Assembly: GCA_018883805.1 (NCBI GenBank) | Contig: JAHLFK010000023.1 | Coordinates: forward strand, 1-57,546 | DNA length: 57,546 bases | Reading direction: 5' to 3' | Source of the DNA: Candidatus Limosilactobacillus merdavium | GTDB taxonomy: Bacteria; Bacillota; Bacilli; Lactobacillales; Lactobacillaceae | In this document: positions 35,263-46,662 of the stretch, piece after piece | Numbering within the stretch: position 1 is the first letter of the stretch | How the letters are laid out: each line of letters starts with the position of its first letter | Program-made: the position numbers and the translations under genes | The notes under the pieces: generated by a model | Told to the model about the DNA's origin: nothing | The model's input: the letters and a program-made list of their open reading frames with translations, nothing else | The model's database searches: none

Positions 35263-35988
35263 ATGAATCCAGAACAATTTCGGCGAGCACTTGCGGATCA
35301 TGGTATTAATTTGACTGATGCGCAAATGACCCAATTTGCTGATTATTACGATTTATTAGTCGCAACTAATGAGCATGTTAATTTGACACGAATTACCGAA
35401 AAAAAAGAAGTTTACTTAAAGCACTTCTTTGATTCCGTTACGGGAGCTTTTGCGGAACCTAAACTGATGACTGATGAGCTAACTTTATGTGATATCGGTG
35501 CAGGAGCTGGTTTCCCATCAATCCCACTAAAGATCGCCTTTCCTCAGTTGAAAGTTACGATCGTGGATTCATTAAATAAGCGGATTGTATTCTTACAAGA
35601 CTTGGTTGCTAAACTGGGGTTAACTAATGTTACGCTGGTCCATGATCGGGCAGAAACATTTAGCGACAAGAAGAGTGATCACCGTGAACAATATGATGTT
35701 GTTACAGCACGAGCAGTGGCACGCTTATCGGTTTTAAGTGAATTGTGTTTGCCTGCAGCGAAGGTCGGCGGTGAATTTATCGCCTACAAAGCCAGTGCGG
35801 CAACGGATGAAATCCAACAAGGTGGGACTGCTATTAAAAAACTTGGTGGTCAAATCCGCAAGACGGTTGAGTTGGAATTGCCAGGAACAGATGAGGAACG
35901 AAACATTATCGTAATTGATAAGGTTGCGGCAACACCGAAGAAGTTCCCCCGGCGTCCTGGATTACCTAACAAGAAACCAATTCAATAA
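35263..35988 (+). CDS. rsmG: 16S rRNA (guanine-N7)-methyltransferase RsmG
   Basis: The product has 241 residues, the usual length of RsmG (GidB), which methylates G527 of 16S rRNA (E. coli numbering) with SAM. Motifs: [19 protein letters not shown] near 40-60, the SAM site [19 protein letters not shown] at about 75-93, [14 protein letters not shown] and VTARAVARL. Loss of the enzyme is known to give low-level streptomycin resistance. It is the first gene of the segregation cluster rsmG-noc-parA-parB, the common Firmicute arrangement near oriC. AAAGGAGAAG precedes the ATG. Confidence 0.95.
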   Translation: MNPEQFRRALADHGINLTDAQMTQFADYYDLLVATNEHVNLTRITEKKEVYLKHFFDSVTGAFAEPKLMTDELTLCDIGAGAGFPSIPLKIAFPQLKVTIVDSLNKRIVFLQDLVAKLGLTNVTLVHDRAETFSDKKSDHREQYDVVTARAVARLSVLSELCLPAAKVGGEFIAYKASAATDEIQQGGTAIKKLGGQIRKTVELELPGTDEERNIIVIDKVAATPKKFPRRPGLPNKKPIQ

Positions 35989-36005
35989 AGTGAGGGAGAG
36001 AGAAA

Positions 36006-36974
36006 ATGGCCTTTTCATTATTTGGCATCGGTAAAGATCATTCCGGCGATACAAAGAATAAAGTTGTTGAAATTAAAGTTGATCAGATTATCCCTAACCG
36101 GTATCAACCACGGAAAGTATTTAATCAGGATGCTATTCGTGAATTAGCACAAACAATTGATGAACATGGTTTGCTGCAACCGATCGTTGTCCGAGAATAC
36201 GAATCAGCAAAGTATGAAATTATTGCTGGTGAACGCCGGTACCGGGCAGTCAAACTCTTGAACTGGGATACCGTTCCAGCAATTATTGAAAAGATGAGTG
36301 ATAAGGAAACTGCTTCACTCGCTTTGATTGAAAACCTTCAACGGTCACAATTGAGCTCTGTTGAAGAGGCTCAAGCATATCGGCAATTAATGGACTTGAA
36401 CCACCTGACACAAGCTGCTTTGGCTAAGGGGATGGGAAAGAGTCAGTCCTTTGTTGCTAATAAGTTGCGGCTATTGAAATTAATCAAGCCAGTTCAAACC
36501 GCAATCCTTGATCACCGGATTTCTGAACGTCATGGTCGGGCAATGCTTGATTTGGATGAAAAACAACAGCGTGAAATGTTGATGCGGGTTGTCAATGAAC
36601 GACTAACCGTCCGGCAAACTGAAGATGAAGTTGCTAAAGTTCTTGGTCGGCCATTACCATCTGAAATTGCTAAACAACGGGCTGAAAAGAAACGGCAAGA
36701 ACTTGCTGACCTTGAAGGTTTGCCAGAAGAAGAACCAGCAGCAAGTACAACAGAAAAACCAGCCAAAAAGTCAGCTACAAAGAAGAAACCTGCAAAACGG
36801 CGTCATAAAAAGGCAACAAAGCAACCAGCAATGGCTAACGATGCTCGCCTTGCTTTGAACACAATTAAGAAATCTATCAAGTTGGCAACTGACAATGGCT
36901 TCACCGTTACTACTCACGAACAAGATAATGATGATACTTACCAATTAGTCATTGAGATTCCGAAGAAGCAGTAG
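36006..36974 (+). CDS. noc: Nucleoid occlusion protein Noc (ParB-like)
   Basis: The product is a 322-residue ParB-family protein. The N-terminal CTPase/ParB domain holds IPNRYQPRKVFNQDAIRELA and GERRYRAVKL. The helix-turn-helix is in LTQAALAKGMGKSQSFVANKL. A Lys/Ala-rich linker at about 245-275 (KKSATKKKPAKRRHKKATK) precedes the dimerisation end; in B. subtilis Noc an N-terminal segment binds membrane. Noc binds its own DNA sites and prevents division over the nucleoid. Its position between rsmG and parA, next to a second ParB paralogue, decides Noc over ParB. The basic linker is unusually long and lies outside the conserved domains. Confidence 0.9.
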   Translation: MAFSLFGIGKDHSGDTKNKVVEIKVDQIIPNRYQPRKVFNQDAIRELAQTIDEHGLLQPIVVREYESAKYEIIAGERRYRAVKLLNWDTVPAIIEKMSDKETASLALIENLQRSQLSSVEEAQAYRQLMDLNHLTQAALAKGMGKSQSFVANKLRLLKLIKPVQTAILDHRISERHGRAMLDLDEKQQREMLMRVVNERLTVRQTEDEVAKVLGRPLPSEIAKQRAEKKRQELADLEGLPEEEPAASTTEKPAKKSATKKKPAKRRHKKATKQPAMANDARLALNTIKKSIKLATDNGFTVTTHEQDNDDTYQLVIEIPKKQ

Positions 36975-36985
36975 GAGGTAGAAGT

Positions 36986-37756
36986 ATGGGTTATGTTATT
37001 GCGCTAGCAAACCAAAAAGGTGGCGTTGGTAAGACCACGACTAGTGTTAACTTGGGAGCTTGTTTAGCAGATGACGGTAAAAAAGTTCTGCTAATTGATC
37101 TTGACCCCCAAGGTAACGCGACGAGCGGTTTAGGAATTGATAAGAAGGATATTGAAGAAAGCGTCTATGATGTTTTAATCAATGATGTTGATCTTAAAGA
37201 CGTTATCCTCAAGTCCAGTCATAAGGGCTTAGATATTGTTCCAACAACGATCGCCTTATCTGGTGCAGAAGTTGAATTGACGAATTTAATGGCGCGGGAG
37301 ACCAGGCTGAAAGATGCTTTTGGTGACGTTAAAGATGAATATGACTATATTCTGATTGACTGTCCGCCATCACTTGGCCTACTGACAATCAATGCCTTTA
37401 CTGCCTGTGATTCGATCTTGATTCCAGTCCAAAGTGAATACTACGCCCTTGAAGGTCTAAGCCAGTTACTAAACACTATTAAGCTGGTTCGGAAACACTT
37501 CAATTCCGATTTGAAGATCGAAGGGGTTCTTTTGACCATGTATGACAAACGAACAAACTTGGGTCAACAGGTTAATGCGGAAGTAAAGAAGTACTTTGGC
37601 GATCAAGTATATGACACTATCATCCCACGGAATGTGCGCTTGTCTGAGGCGCCTAGTCATGGACAGGCAATTGTCGATTACGATAAAAGGTCAACTGGAG
37701 CAAAGGTTTACCAACAACTAGCAAAGGAAGTGTTAGCTCGTCATGGCGAAAAGTAA
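36986..37756 (+). CDS. parA: Chromosome partitioning ATPase ParA (Soj)
   Basis: The product is a 256-residue deviant Walker ATPase with KGGVGKTTTSVNLGACLA (residues 10-27), the DLDPQGNATSGLG segment and LIDCPPSLGLLTINA. ParA/Soj works with ParB on parS sites to segregate origins and to control DnaA. GGAGGT precedes the ATG. The gene overlaps parB by 14 bases, so the two are coupled. Confidence 0.96.
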   Translation: MGYVIALANQKGGVGKTTTSVNLGACLADDGKKVLLIDLDPQGNATSGLGIDKKDIEESVYDVLINDVDLKDVILKSSHKGLDIVPTTIALSGAEVELTNLMARETRLKDAFGDVKDEYDYILIDCPPSLGLLTINAFTACDSILIPVQSEYYALEGLSQLLNTIKLVRKHFNSDLKIEGVLLTMYDKRTNLGQQVNAEVKKYFGDQVYDTIIPRNVRLSEAPSHGQAIVDYDKRSTGAKVYQQLAKEVLARHGEK

Positions 37757-38630
37757 GCAAAGCGGACTAGGCCGCGGTATTGAGGCGCTCTTTGAAGAAA
37801 ATGAGTTGAATGAGGTTAGCGATAATGAGACTGTTCAAGATGTGAAGTTATCATTAATTCGCCCTAACCCTTACCAACCACGGCGGACGTTTGATCAAAA
37901 AGCACTACGGGAATTAGCTTCCTCAATTCAGGAATCTGGTGTATTTCAACCGATTATTTTGCGGCAACCAGATCCAAAATTAAAACGGTATGAATTAATT
38001 GCTGGAGAGCGGCGTTTCCGGGCTTCTAAACTAGCCCATCAAGAAACGATTCCGGCAATTATTCGCCAAATGAGCGATGAAAAAATGATGGAAGTCGCCG
38101 TGCTGGAAAACCTTCAACGGGAAGACTTAACACCATTGGAAGAAGCTCAAGCCTACCAAACATTGATGGATAAACTTTCATTAACCCAAGCTCAGGTTGC
38201 TGAACGGCTGGGTAAGAGTCGGCCATATATTGCTAACTACTTGCGGCTCTTAGGTTTACCAAATGAAATTAAGGAATTGGTTTCTGCTGGTAAGTTATCA
38301 ATGGGGCAAGCGCGGACGCTATTAGGCTTGAAGGACCGCAAACAATTAGTTAAACTTGCTAAGCAGGCGGTTGATAAGAACTTAACCGTTCGTCAGCTTG
38401 AAGAGCAAGTTGCACAGATGAACGGAACGGCCGAAAAGAAGAAGGCAAAACGCCGTCAACGCAAGCCAGCCTATGTTCGGGAAGCTGAGTCGCAACTTCA
38501 AAGTAAGTTTGGTACTAAGGTTGCTGTTGCGCCAAGTCGGAAGAAGAATGCAGGGAAAATTGAAATTCCGTATACTTCTGCTGATGACTTCAACCGGATT
38601 ATGGAAGTTCTGAATATTTCATTAGATTAA
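37743..38630 (+). CDS. parB: Chromosome partitioning protein ParB (Spo0J)
   Basis: The product has 295 residues. The N-terminus KQSGLGRGIEALFEENE is typical of ParB and contacts ParA. The CTP-binding domain has RPNPYQPRRTFDQKALRELA and the GERRFRASKL box. The helix-turn-helix is in LTQAQVAERLGKSRPYIANYL, and the C-terminus is a dimerisation domain. ParB loads on parS and spreads as a CTP clamp. No canonical TGTTTCACGTGAAACA was seen in the window, though inverted half-sites lie upstream of rsmG. It overlaps the end of parA. Confidence 0.95.
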   Translation: MAKSKQSGLGRGIEALFEENELNEVSDNETVQDVKLSLIRPNPYQPRRTFDQKALRELASSIQESGVFQPIILRQPDPKLKRYELIAGERRFRASKLAHQETIPAIIRQMSDEKMMEVAVLENLQREDLTPLEEAQAYQTLMDKLSLTQAQVAERLGKSRPYIANYLRLLGLPNEIKELVSAGKLSMGQARTLLGLKDRKQLVKLAKQAVDKNLTVRQLEEQVAQMNGTAEKKKAKRRQRKPAYVREAESQLQSKFGTKVAVAPSRKKNAGKIEIPYTSADDFNRIMEVLNISLD

Positions 38631-38645
38631 GGAGGATGATCACTG

Positions 38646-38846
38646 ATGGCAGCATATGATAAGGGCGATATTGTAATGATGAAGAAGCAACATCCGTGTG
38701 GTACCAATCGGTGGTTGATCACACGTGTTGGTGCAGATATTAAGATCCAATGCACTGGCTGTGGACACATTGTTATGATGACACGGCAAAAGTTTGATAA
38801 GGGCTTTAAGAAGGTCCTAGAAAAAGCCGCTGACACCGAAGATTAA
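38646..38846 (+). CDS. DUF951 family protein
   Basis: The product has 66 residues with a conserved MKKQHPCGTNRWLITRVGAD and two further Cys in CTGCGH, which suggests a small metal-binding or nucleic-acid-binding fold. DUF951 genes sit between parB and ychF throughout lactobacilli and streptococci, and the role is unknown. AAGGAGGATG precedes the start. The context fits a housekeeping protein linked to translation or chromosome biology, with no direct evidence. Confidence 0.88.
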   Translation: MAAYDKGDIVMMKKQHPCGTNRWLITRVGADIKIQCTGCGHIVMMTRQKFDKGFKKVLEKAADTED

Positions 38847-38882
38847 TAAAAAAACTAAATTGAAAAGGAAAGTGAACAACTT

Positions 38883-39980
38883 ATGTCATTAACTGCAGGG
38901 ATTGTTGGTTTGCCAAACGTTGGTAAATCAACCCTATTCAACGCTATTACTAAAGCCGGAGCCGAAATGGCTAACTACCCATTCGCAACGATTGATCCAA
39001 ACGTGGGGATGGTTGAAGTGCCAGACAGTCGTCTTGACCGGATTAACGAAATTATTCCAGCCAAGAAGATCGTCCCAACTACATTCGAATTTACTGATAT
39101 TGCCGGAATCGTTAAGGGTGCCAGCAAGGGTGAAGGTCTTGGTAACAAGTTCTTGGAAAACATTCGTCAAACTGATGCGATTGTTCACGTTGTTCGGGCC
39201 TTTGATGACAACGATATTACTAGTGTTACTGGTAAGGTTGACCCAATTGATGATATTGACACCATTAACTTGGAATTAGTTATGGCTGACTTAGACGCAG
39301 TTAACAAGCGTTTAGCTAAGGTTCAACGGGCTGCTAAGGGTCGCGATAAGGATGCCTTGGCCGAATTAGATGTTTTGAACAAGATTAAGCCAGTTCTCGA
39401 AGATGGTAAGAGTGTTCGTTCAATTGACTTTTCTGATGACGAGAAGAAGATTGTTAAGGGCCTCTTCCTTCTTACCAGCAAGCCAGTTCTTTATGTTGCT
39501 AACATCGCAGAAGATGATATGGCTGATCCTGATGCTAACAAGTACATGGATGAAATTAAGGAACATGTTAAGGGCGACGGTGAAGTTATCGGGGTTGCTG
39601 CTGCTGCCGAAGAACAAATTGCTGAAATGGACGAAGCTGACAAGGCCGACTTCTTGGAAATGGAAGGCGTTAAGGAACCAGGTTTGAACCGTCTTATTCG
39701 TGCTGCTTACAAGCTCTTGGGTCTTGAAACCTTCTTCACTGCTGGTGGCCCAGAAACTCGTGCATGGACCTTTAAGAAGGGTACTAAGGCTCCACAAGCT
39801 GCCGGAATTATTCACTCTGACTTTGAACGTGGATTTATTCGTGCCGAAGTAATGAGCTTTGATGATCTTGATCAATTAGGCTCTGAAGCTGCCGTTAAGG
39901 AAGCAGGTAAGCTTCGTCTTGAAGGTAAAGATTACGTTATGCAAGACGGGGACATTGTTGAATTCCGGTTCAATGTCTAA
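38883..39980 (+). CDS. ychF: Redox-regulated ATPase/GTPase YchF (OLA1-like)
   Basis: The product has 365 residues, full length for YchF. The G domain has [14 protein letters not shown] (residues 7-20) and [20 protein letters not shown] (switch II area). A coiled-coil insert follows at about 130-200 and a C-terminal TGS-like domain contains [15 protein letters not shown] and [15 protein letters not shown]. YchF prefers ATP to GTP and binds ribosomes. The gene follows DUF951 after 36 bases in the conserved order. Confidence 0.96.
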   Translation: MSLTAGIVGLPNVGKSTLFNAITKAGAEMANYPFATIDPNVGMVEVPDSRLDRINEIIPAKKIVPTTFEFTDIAGIVKGASKGEGLGNKFLENIRQTDAIVHVVRAFDDNDITSVTGKVDPIDDIDTINLELVMADLDAVNKRLAKVQRAAKGRDKDALAELDVLNKIKPVLEDGKSVRSIDFSDDEKKIVKGLFLLTSKPVLYVANIAEDDMADPDANKYMDEIKEHVKGDGEVIGVAAAAEEQIAEMDEADKADFLEMEGVKEPGLNRLIRAAYKLLGLETFFTAGGPETRAWTFKKGTKAPQAAGIIHSDFERGFIRAEVMSFDDLDQLGSEAAVKEAGKLRLEGKDYVMQDGDIVEFRFNV

Positions 39981-40042
39981 TTTTCGGTTGCAGTGAGATC
40001 TTTACAAAATTAATACCATCGCAATAAGAGAGGAGTTTCATC

Positions 40043-40819
40043 GTGAGTGAAAATCAACCACGAAACGCTCAAGCTGGTCAACGACAAAAGGAACATTTGA
40101 AGGAAACCCGGCGAGAAGCAGGCAGTCAAATTAGCAAACACAATCTAACAAAGAAGAACGAAGAGTTTGTTTTCCAATTAAACAAGCAACTTGAACGCCA
40201 AGGAGTTGCTAAAGATAAGCGTCCGGAAATTATTGAGGACACTATTACCCAACTTAAAGAAGGACAAAAGACAGGTAAAACTGCTAAAGCCTTATTTGGA
40301 ACACCAACAGAATACGTTAAGGAATTAAAGAATCCAAAGAAAGAAAAACAAGCCAACCACATGACTAAGCAATCAATTCGGTTGCTTTCCCTGGATAACA
40401 TGATGATCTTCTTTAGTATCTTTACCTTCATGTTTGGTTTGATGTTCTGGATTTCACCAGCCGCAATGAAGATGTCTCACTATGGTAGTAGTGGTTTACT
40501 AGCAATTATTATTGTTGCCGTTACTGGTGGACTTTTGTATGGGTATGTTGCTACACAATTACAACCAGTTAAGAAGAACGGTAAGTGGGTTCAAGCTAAG
40601 CCATTGTGGTTCCGGATTTTGACAATTGCCTTTGGGTTAGTTGTCTGGTTAGCAATCTACATGGCATCTAGCTTATTACCAAATGCCATCAACCCTCGTT
40701 TGAGTGCCTGGGCATACATTATCCTTGGTGTGGTTGCCTTTGCAGGTGACATTGTCTTCCGGCGCCGTTACCACATTACGGGAACGTTCTACGGTAACCG
40801 GAATAACCGGAGAAGATAA
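40043..40819 (+). CDS. DUF1129 family membrane protein
   Basis: The product has 258 residues. A hydrophilic N-terminal part (1-110) has a Lys/Glu-rich segment (NEEFVFQLNKQLERQG). Four membrane segments follow at about 125-142, 150-170, 195-212 and 222-240. The sequence fits DUF1129, a membrane family regularly found after ychF in lactobacilli, with unknown role. The start is GTG at 40043 with AGAGGAG upstream. A terminator lies 29 bases after the stop. Confidence 0.85.
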   Translation: MSENQPRNAQAGQRQKEHLKETRREAGSQISKHNLTKKNEEFVFQLNKQLERQGVAKDKRPEIIEDTITQLKEGQKTGKTAKALFGTPTEYVKELKNPKKEKQANHMTKQSIRLLSLDNMMIFFSIFTFMFGLMFWISPAAMKMSHYGSSGLLAIIIVAVTGGLLYGYVATQLQPVKKNGKWVQAKPLWFRILTIAFGLVVWLAIYMASSLLPNAINPRLSAWAYIILGVVAFAGDIVFRRRYHITGTFYGNRNNRRR

Positions 40820-40847
40820 TATTAGTACTTCAATAAAAATTAAAATT

Positions 40848-40891
40848 AGCGGAAACACGGAGCTAGATCTAGGCGCGTATTTCCGCTTTTT
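40848..40891 (+). terminator. Intrinsic terminator after the DUF1129 gene
   Basis: AGCGGAAA and TTTCCGCT form the outer stem, with inner pairing around CTAGATCTAG, followed by a T run. Confidence 0.85.
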
Positions 40892-40955
40892 AGATCTGAT
40901 TGAAGTTCCTTTAATTTGCCTCTACTGTAGCTTTTTAACTAATAAATTGATAATA

Positions 40956-40969
40956 TGAAAGCGTATACA
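40956..40969. promoter_or_regulatory. cre-like CcpA site upstream of deoCB
   Basis: TGAAAGCGTATACA fits the cre consensus with one mismatch and lies 23 bases before deoC, where it would block transcription. Nucleoside use is commonly under catabolite control. Confidence 0.7.
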
Positions 40970-40992
40970 TAATAAAAGCGAGGCGGATCAAA

Positions 40993-41664
40993 ATGAAACT
41001 GAACCGGAATCAATTAGCAAAATATTTAGATCATACGATGCTTAAACCAGATGCAACTGTAGTAATGATTGATCAAACCGTGGATGAAGCAATTAAATAT
41101 CAAACTGCCTCTGTCTGCATTAATCCATACTGGGTTAAGCGGGTCCACCAAAAACTGGCCGGGACAGGGATCAATACCTGTACAGTAATCGGGTTCCCAT
41201 TGGGTGCAACTTCAACTGCCAGCAAAGTCTTTGAAGCACGTCAGGCAATTGAAGACGGCGCCGATGAACTTGATATGGTGATTAATATTGGTGAACTGAA
41301 GGCCAAGCATGATGATGCGGTAATGGCTGATATCAGGGCAGTCGCTGATGAAGTTCACAGCCACCAGCGAGTATTAAAGGTAATTATTGAAACAGCATTG
41401 TTAGATGAAGAAGAGAAGCAACGTGCTTGTAAGTTAACTGTAGCGGGCCAGGCTGATTTTGTTAAAACGTCAACAGGTTTCTCGACTTCTGGAGCACAAG
41501 TAACGGATGTTGAATTAATGAAACAGACGGTTGGTGATCAGATAAAAATTAAGGCAGCTGGTGGGATCCACAGTTACGATGAAGCAATGGCGATGATCGA
41601 CGCTGGAGCAGATCGGCTAGGCGTTTCTGCCTCTGTCAAGATTCTTCAAGAAGCTGATTTATAA
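40993..41664 (+). CDS. deoC: Deoxyribose-phosphate aldolase
   Basis: The product has 223 residues, normal for DeoC. The Schiff-base Lys lies in [13 protein letters not shown] (about 152-164), the proton-relay Lys in [16 protein letters not shown], and [10 protein letters not shown] forms a core strand. It splits 2-deoxyribose-5-phosphate to glyceraldehyde-3-phosphate and acetaldehyde. It precedes deoB by 16 bases, so together they carry deoxyribose from nucleosides into glycolysis. A cre-like site lies just upstream. Confidence 0.97.
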   Translation: MKLNRNQLAKYLDHTMLKPDATVVMIDQTVDEAIKYQTASVCINPYWVKRVHQKLAGTGINTCTVIGFPLGATSTASKVFEARQAIEDGADELDMVINIGELKAKHDDAVMADIRAVADEVHSHQRVLKVIIETALLDEEEKQRACKLTVAGQADFVKTSTGFSTSGAQVTDVELMKQTVGDQIKIKAAGGIHSYDEAMAMIDAGADRLGVSASVKILQEADL

Positions 41665-41680
41665 AAGGAGGAGTACGCTA

Positions 41681-42874
41681 ATGGCATATAAGCGAGTATT
41701 TGCGATTGTCCTTGATTCTGTTGGTACTGGGATGGCTCAAGATGCCGTCAAATTTGATGATGTTGGTGCAGATACATTAGGTCATATTGGTGAATACTAC
41801 CAAGGTAAATTACAGTTACCAAATCTTGGTAAGATGGGATTGAGTAACTTACGAGCTACTCCAATTACCGGGGTTCCAGTTGCGATACCAGCAATCGGTG
41901 ATTATGGACGCATGGCTGAGGTTTCTGCCGGTAAAGACAGCATGAATGGTCATTGGGAGATGATGGGATTACCGTTAGAAAAGCCGCTTGATACTTTCCC
42001 AGATGGCTTCCCACAAGAATTGATTGATAAAATCGCCAAGTTTGCTGGTCGAAAAGTGATTGTTAACAAACCTTATTCTGGAACGCAGGTTATCCACGAT
42101 TATGGTGAACGTCAAATGAAAACCGGCGAACTGATCCTCTATACTTCAGGTGATTCAGTAATGCAGATTGCTGCGCACGAAGAAGTAATTCCTGTAGAAG
42201 AACTATATAAGATTTGCGAATATGCGCGAACACTATTAAACGGTCCAGAATACCTGGTTGGTCGGGTGATTGCTCGACCTTACGTTGGCCCAGATCGCGA
42301 TCATTTTGTTCGGACCGCTAACCGCCATGACTTCAGCTTGGCACCAACAGGAGAAACAGATTTAGAACGCCTGCAAGAGGCTGGGTATGAAGTAATTGGC
42401 ATTGGTAAGATTAATGATATTTTCTCCGGTAAAGGGATTGATAAGGGATTCCATAATGAAAGTAACGCTGACGGGATGGATCACCTTGATAAAGTGATGC
42501 AAGAAGATTTTAATGGCTTTTGCTTTACGAACCTGGTTGATTTTGACGCAAAGTATGGTCATCGGAGAAATCCAGAGGGCTTCGGGAAAGAATTAATGGC
42601 ATTTGATCAGCGCTTAGGACGGGTTCTTGATGAAATGCGTCCGAATGACTTACTCATGATCACTGCTGACCACGGGAATGACCCATGCTTCCGGGGGACT
42701 GATCATACGCGAGAAAACGTTCCATTACTTGTTTACTCACCAACCATGAATCAAAATAACCAATCACTAGGAGTTCGTAAAACGTTTGCTGATTTAGGCA
42801 CCACGATCCTTGATAATTTCAATGTAGCAGCTAAAAAGGGCACGAGTTTTTATGATGAAATTCGTAACGACTAA
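41681..42874 (+). CDS. deoB: Phosphopentomutase
   Basis: The product has 397 residues of the alkaline-phosphatase-like superfamily. The metal-site segment [12 protein letters not shown] is near residue 10, the phosphate-accepting Thr region is in [14 protein letters not shown], and later metal ligands are in [12 protein letters not shown] and [14 protein letters not shown]. It interconverts (deoxy)ribose-1-phosphate and -5-phosphate and feeds DeoC. AAAGGAGGAG precedes the ATG. No nucleoside phosphorylase gene follows here, so the rest of the pathway is elsewhere. Confidence 0.97.
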   Translation: MAYKRVFAIVLDSVGTGMAQDAVKFDDVGADTLGHIGEYYQGKLQLPNLGKMGLSNLRATPITGVPVAIPAIGDYGRMAEVSAGKDSMNGHWEMMGLPLEKPLDTFPDGFPQELIDKIAKFAGRKVIVNKPYSGTQVIHDYGERQMKTGELILYTSGDSVMQIAAHEEVIPVEELYKICEYARTLLNGPEYLVGRVIARPYVGPDRDHFVRTANRHDFSLAPTGETDLERLQEAGYEVIGIGKINDIFSGKGIDKGFHNESNADGMDHLDKVMQEDFNGFCFTNLVDFDAKYGHRRNPEGFGKELMAFDQRLGRVLDEMRPNDLLMITADHGNDPCFRGTDHTRENVPLLVYSPTMNQNNQSLGVRKTFADLGTTILDNFNVAAKKGTSFYDEIRND

Positions 42875-43006
42875 AAGGCGGATTTTGCGAAAAATTGGAA
42901 AAATGTAACCACTTAATTAACGAACTTTATTTTTAAAAAGCGGCTATTTTTGAAATAACATTCGGTAATAGTCCGTAAATGTCGAACATTCTTCGGGAAC
43001 TTTTGA

Positions 43007-44233
<1,227 letters not shown>

Positions 44234-44253
44234 TGTAAACAGTCTTTAATATA

Positions 44254-44301
44254 AAAAATGTCCAAAGCATTCGGAAAATCCGAAGCTTTGGACATTTTTT
44301 T
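44254..44301. terminator. Bidirectional terminator between guaB and a small membrane gene
   Basis: AAAAATGTCCAAAGC and GCTTTGGACATTTTT pair perfectly, with a further inner stem TTCGGA/TCCGAA. Confidence 0.9.
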
Positions 44302-44315
44302 GCTTTAGTTACCGT

Positions 44316-44519
44316 TTAATGAAAAGGTGAGTCTTGGAAGCCTTGACCAGCATCAGTAATCCCGGAGAATACTGCTAGGCAGATAAGGATAATTCCTGCA
44401 ATAAGCAGGAGAACAAAACCAACCTTTTGGTAACCCTTCAATACATGCCAAATATTTTTTGGCGTAATGAATAATAGAATGAAACCAATAATAGCAATAA
44501 TATCAAGCAGTGTCTTCAT
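44316..44519 (-). CDS. Small membrane protein of unknown function
   Basis: The product has 67 residues with two hydrophobic helices (about 4-20 and 30-53) separated by NIWHVLKGYQKVG. On the minus strand the ATG is preceded by AGGGAGGAT. It has its own side of a bidirectional terminator, which supports a real gene. No family was recognised. Confidence 0.65.
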   Translation of the reverse strand: MKTLLDIIAIIGFILLFITPKNIWHVLKGYQKVGFVLLLIAGIILICLAVFSGITDAGQGFQDSPFH

Positions 44520-44665
44520 TCGAAAATCCTCCCTGCACTACTAGATATACATATTATCCGATCTAATGAAATCGATTTCAAGACCGAATTTACAAGAACG
44601 ATGTGATTCATTTACCGGAACGTGTTAGAATCAATTTATGATTTATAAATAATAGGGAGAGTAAT

Positions 44666-45706
44666 ATGGATAATCAATCGGATAACGGATTCCCGTTGAC
44701 TCGGGCTGAGTACCAACGGCAAATTCGTGGCGGTAATAACCAGAATAACAATGGACCGCGTCGTCACCGAGGTCGTAAAATTTTTGGAATTGTTATTTTA
44801 ATTCTATTAATTATTGCGGCAATTTTTGGTGGCTTAGCTTGGCACAATGCCAAAAAGACAAGTGATCAGATGTTTACATCATCTGGCGCTAATAAGCAAC
44901 GGGATGCTCAAAAGGTTCTTGCCCAAAAACGGCCAGTTTCAATTCTTTTATTAGGGACAGACACTGGTGATTTAGGACGGACTTACAAGGGGCGGACAGA
45001 TACAATCATGGTAATGACTGTTAACCCGCAGACTAAAAAGACAACCTTAATGAGTATTCCACGGGACATGAAAGTTAACTTACCGGACTATCCTGATGAA
45101 TCGCCTGCCAAAATCAACGCTGCTTACGCGTATGGTGGGACTAAGGAAACAATTAACACTGTTCAAAAGTACTTCAATATTCCAATCGACTTCTATGCCC
45201 TAGTCAATATGGCGGGGATGAAGGAAGCGATCAATCAAGTTGGTGGAGTTACTGTTACCTCACCACTTACCTTTACTTATGAAGGGTACTCATTTACAAA
45301 GGGCGTTCCTGAACACATGAATGGTGCTAAGGCCTTGAAGTTCTGCCGGATGCGGTATGACGATCCGCAAGGTGACTATGGTCGTCAACAGCGGCAAAAG
45401 ATGGTAATCATGGCACTGTTAAAGAAATCAGCATCATACAAGACTGTTCTTAATCAGAAATTCCTTAAGACAATTTCGAAGAACGCTCATACTGATTTGA
45501 CCTTTAATAACATGATGCGTCTAGCTAAGTCTTACCGGAGTGCAACTAAAAATATCCAACAAGGCCACGTTCAAGGGACTGATGATGATTCCGATGGTCA
45601 ATCATTCCAGGATGTTTCTTATAATGAACGGCAACGGGTATCTAATCTTTTGCGGAAGAGTCTTGGTTTGAATGCAGTTGATATCGATTCTGGCAGTGAC
45701 GAATAA
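44666..45706 (+). CDS. LytR-CpsA-Psr (LCP) family cell-wall polymer transferase
   Basis: The product has 346 residues with a cytoplasmic Asn/Arg-rich N-terminus (1-36), one membrane helix (about 38-60) and an extracellular LCP domain (about 90-250). Conserved residues are in LLGTDTG, GRTDTIMVMTVNP, MSIPRDMKV and YDDPQGDYGRQQRQKMVI, which bind the polyprenyl-pyrophosphate substrate. LCP enzymes attach teichoic acids or capsule-like polymers to peptidoglycan. A GGGAGAG ribosome binding site precedes the ATG. It is monocistronic, ending at a terminator. Confidence 0.92.
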   Translation: MDNQSDNGFPLTRAEYQRQIRGGNNQNNNGPRRHRGRKIFGIVILILLIIAAIFGGLAWHNAKKTSDQMFTSSGANKQRDAQKVLAQKRPVSILLLGTDTGDLGRTYKGRTDTIMVMTVNPQTKKTTLMSIPRDMKVNLPDYPDESPAKINAAYAYGGTKETINTVQKYFNIPIDFYALVNMAGMKEAINQVGGVTVTSPLTFTYEGYSFTKGVPEHMNGAKALKFCRMRYDDPQGDYGRQQRQKMVIMALLKKSASYKTVLNQKFLKTISKNAHTDLTFNNMMRLAKSYRSATKNIQQGHVQGTDDDSDGQSFQDVSYNERQRVSNLLRKSLGLNAVDIDSGSDE

Positions 45707-45726
45707 CTTGTCGTGGATTTAAAATC

Positions 45727-45766
45727 AAAAGCTTAGCGATGCTTGAAGGCAGTGGCTAAGCTTTTT
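45727..45766 (+). terminator. Intrinsic terminator of the LCP gene
   Basis: AAAAGCTTAGC and GCTAAGCTTTTT form the outer stem, with a larger loop. Confidence 0.82.
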
Positions 45767-45945
45767 CTTTTTAAAGGATGCGCACCACAAATTGTCATCG
45801 CTATTGATTAAATATTCACTTACCTTAAAATTCCCTAAACTAGTTAGTAGAAATGAATACTTATCGTTGAAAATTGCTTATAATGGTTAGTTAGTAGGTA
45901 AAATCGAGCTAAAACATAAGAGCTGAAAACAAGAGGTGGATAAGG

Positions 45946-46635
45946 ATGAAGATTTTAGTTGTAGATGATGATAAGGAAATCGTTCAATTACTTGAAATTT
46001 ATATTCGAAATGAAGGTTACGAGCCAGTTACAGCTTATGATGGTAAGGAAGCGATAACTAAACTAAACACTAATCCTGATATTGCATTGATCATCCTAGA
46101 CTTGATGATGCCTGAAATGGATGGGATGCAAGTAATCAAACAGGTACGGAAGGATTCAGATATTCCAATTCTTGTTCTTTCTGCAAAGACTGCTGATATG
46201 GATAAAATTCAAGGACTAATTAGTGGTGCAGATGACTATGTTACTAAGCCATTTAACCCGCTTGAAGTTATGGCACGGGTAAAGTCACTCTTACGGCGGA
46301 GTCAGGGTGAAGTTACTAATGATACTCCTGACATCCTGAATGTTGGTCCACTAACAATCAATAAGGATTCTCATGAAGTTAAAACGATCAAGGGAGACAC
46401 AATTCAGCTGACTGCACTGGAATTCGGTATCTTGTATCTCCTTGCTAGCCACCCTAACCGTGTGTTCTCTGCTGATGATATCTTTGAACGTGTATGGCAA
46501 CAAGAAAGTGTTGTTTCAGCTAAAACCGTTATGGTTCACGTTAGCCACTTGCGGGATAAGATTGAAGAAGCAACCAATGGTGAAAAGGTTATCCAAACCG
46601 TTTGGGGCGTTGGTTACAAGGTTGAAGATCACTAG
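45946..46635 (+). CDS. OmpR-family response regulator
   Basis: The product has 229 residues. The receiver domain (1-120) has acidic residues in VVDDDKEI, the phospho-acceptor Asp in LIILDLMMPEMDG (about residue 54), and Lys in YVTKPFNP. The C-terminal winged helix (about 130-229) includes GDTIQLTALEFGILYLL and VHVSHLRDKIE. It is paired with the kinase encoded 27 bases downstream. The pair resembles VanRS-like systems in layout, but the signal and targets are unknown. The neighbouring LCP gene could be a target. Confidence 0.93.
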   Translation: MKILVVDDDKEIVQLLEIYIRNEGYEPVTAYDGKEAITKLNTNPDIALIILDLMMPEMDGMQVIKQVRKDSDIPILVLSAKTADMDKIQGLISGADDYVTKPFNPLEVMARVKSLLRRSQGEVTNDTPDILNVGPLTINKDSHEVKTIKGDTIQLTALEFGILYLLASHPNRVFSADDIFERVWQQESVVSAKTVMVHVSHLRDKIEEATNGEKVIQTVWGVGYKVEDH

Positions 46636-46662
46636 AATTAGCGAGGGTATGGAGGAGACACT

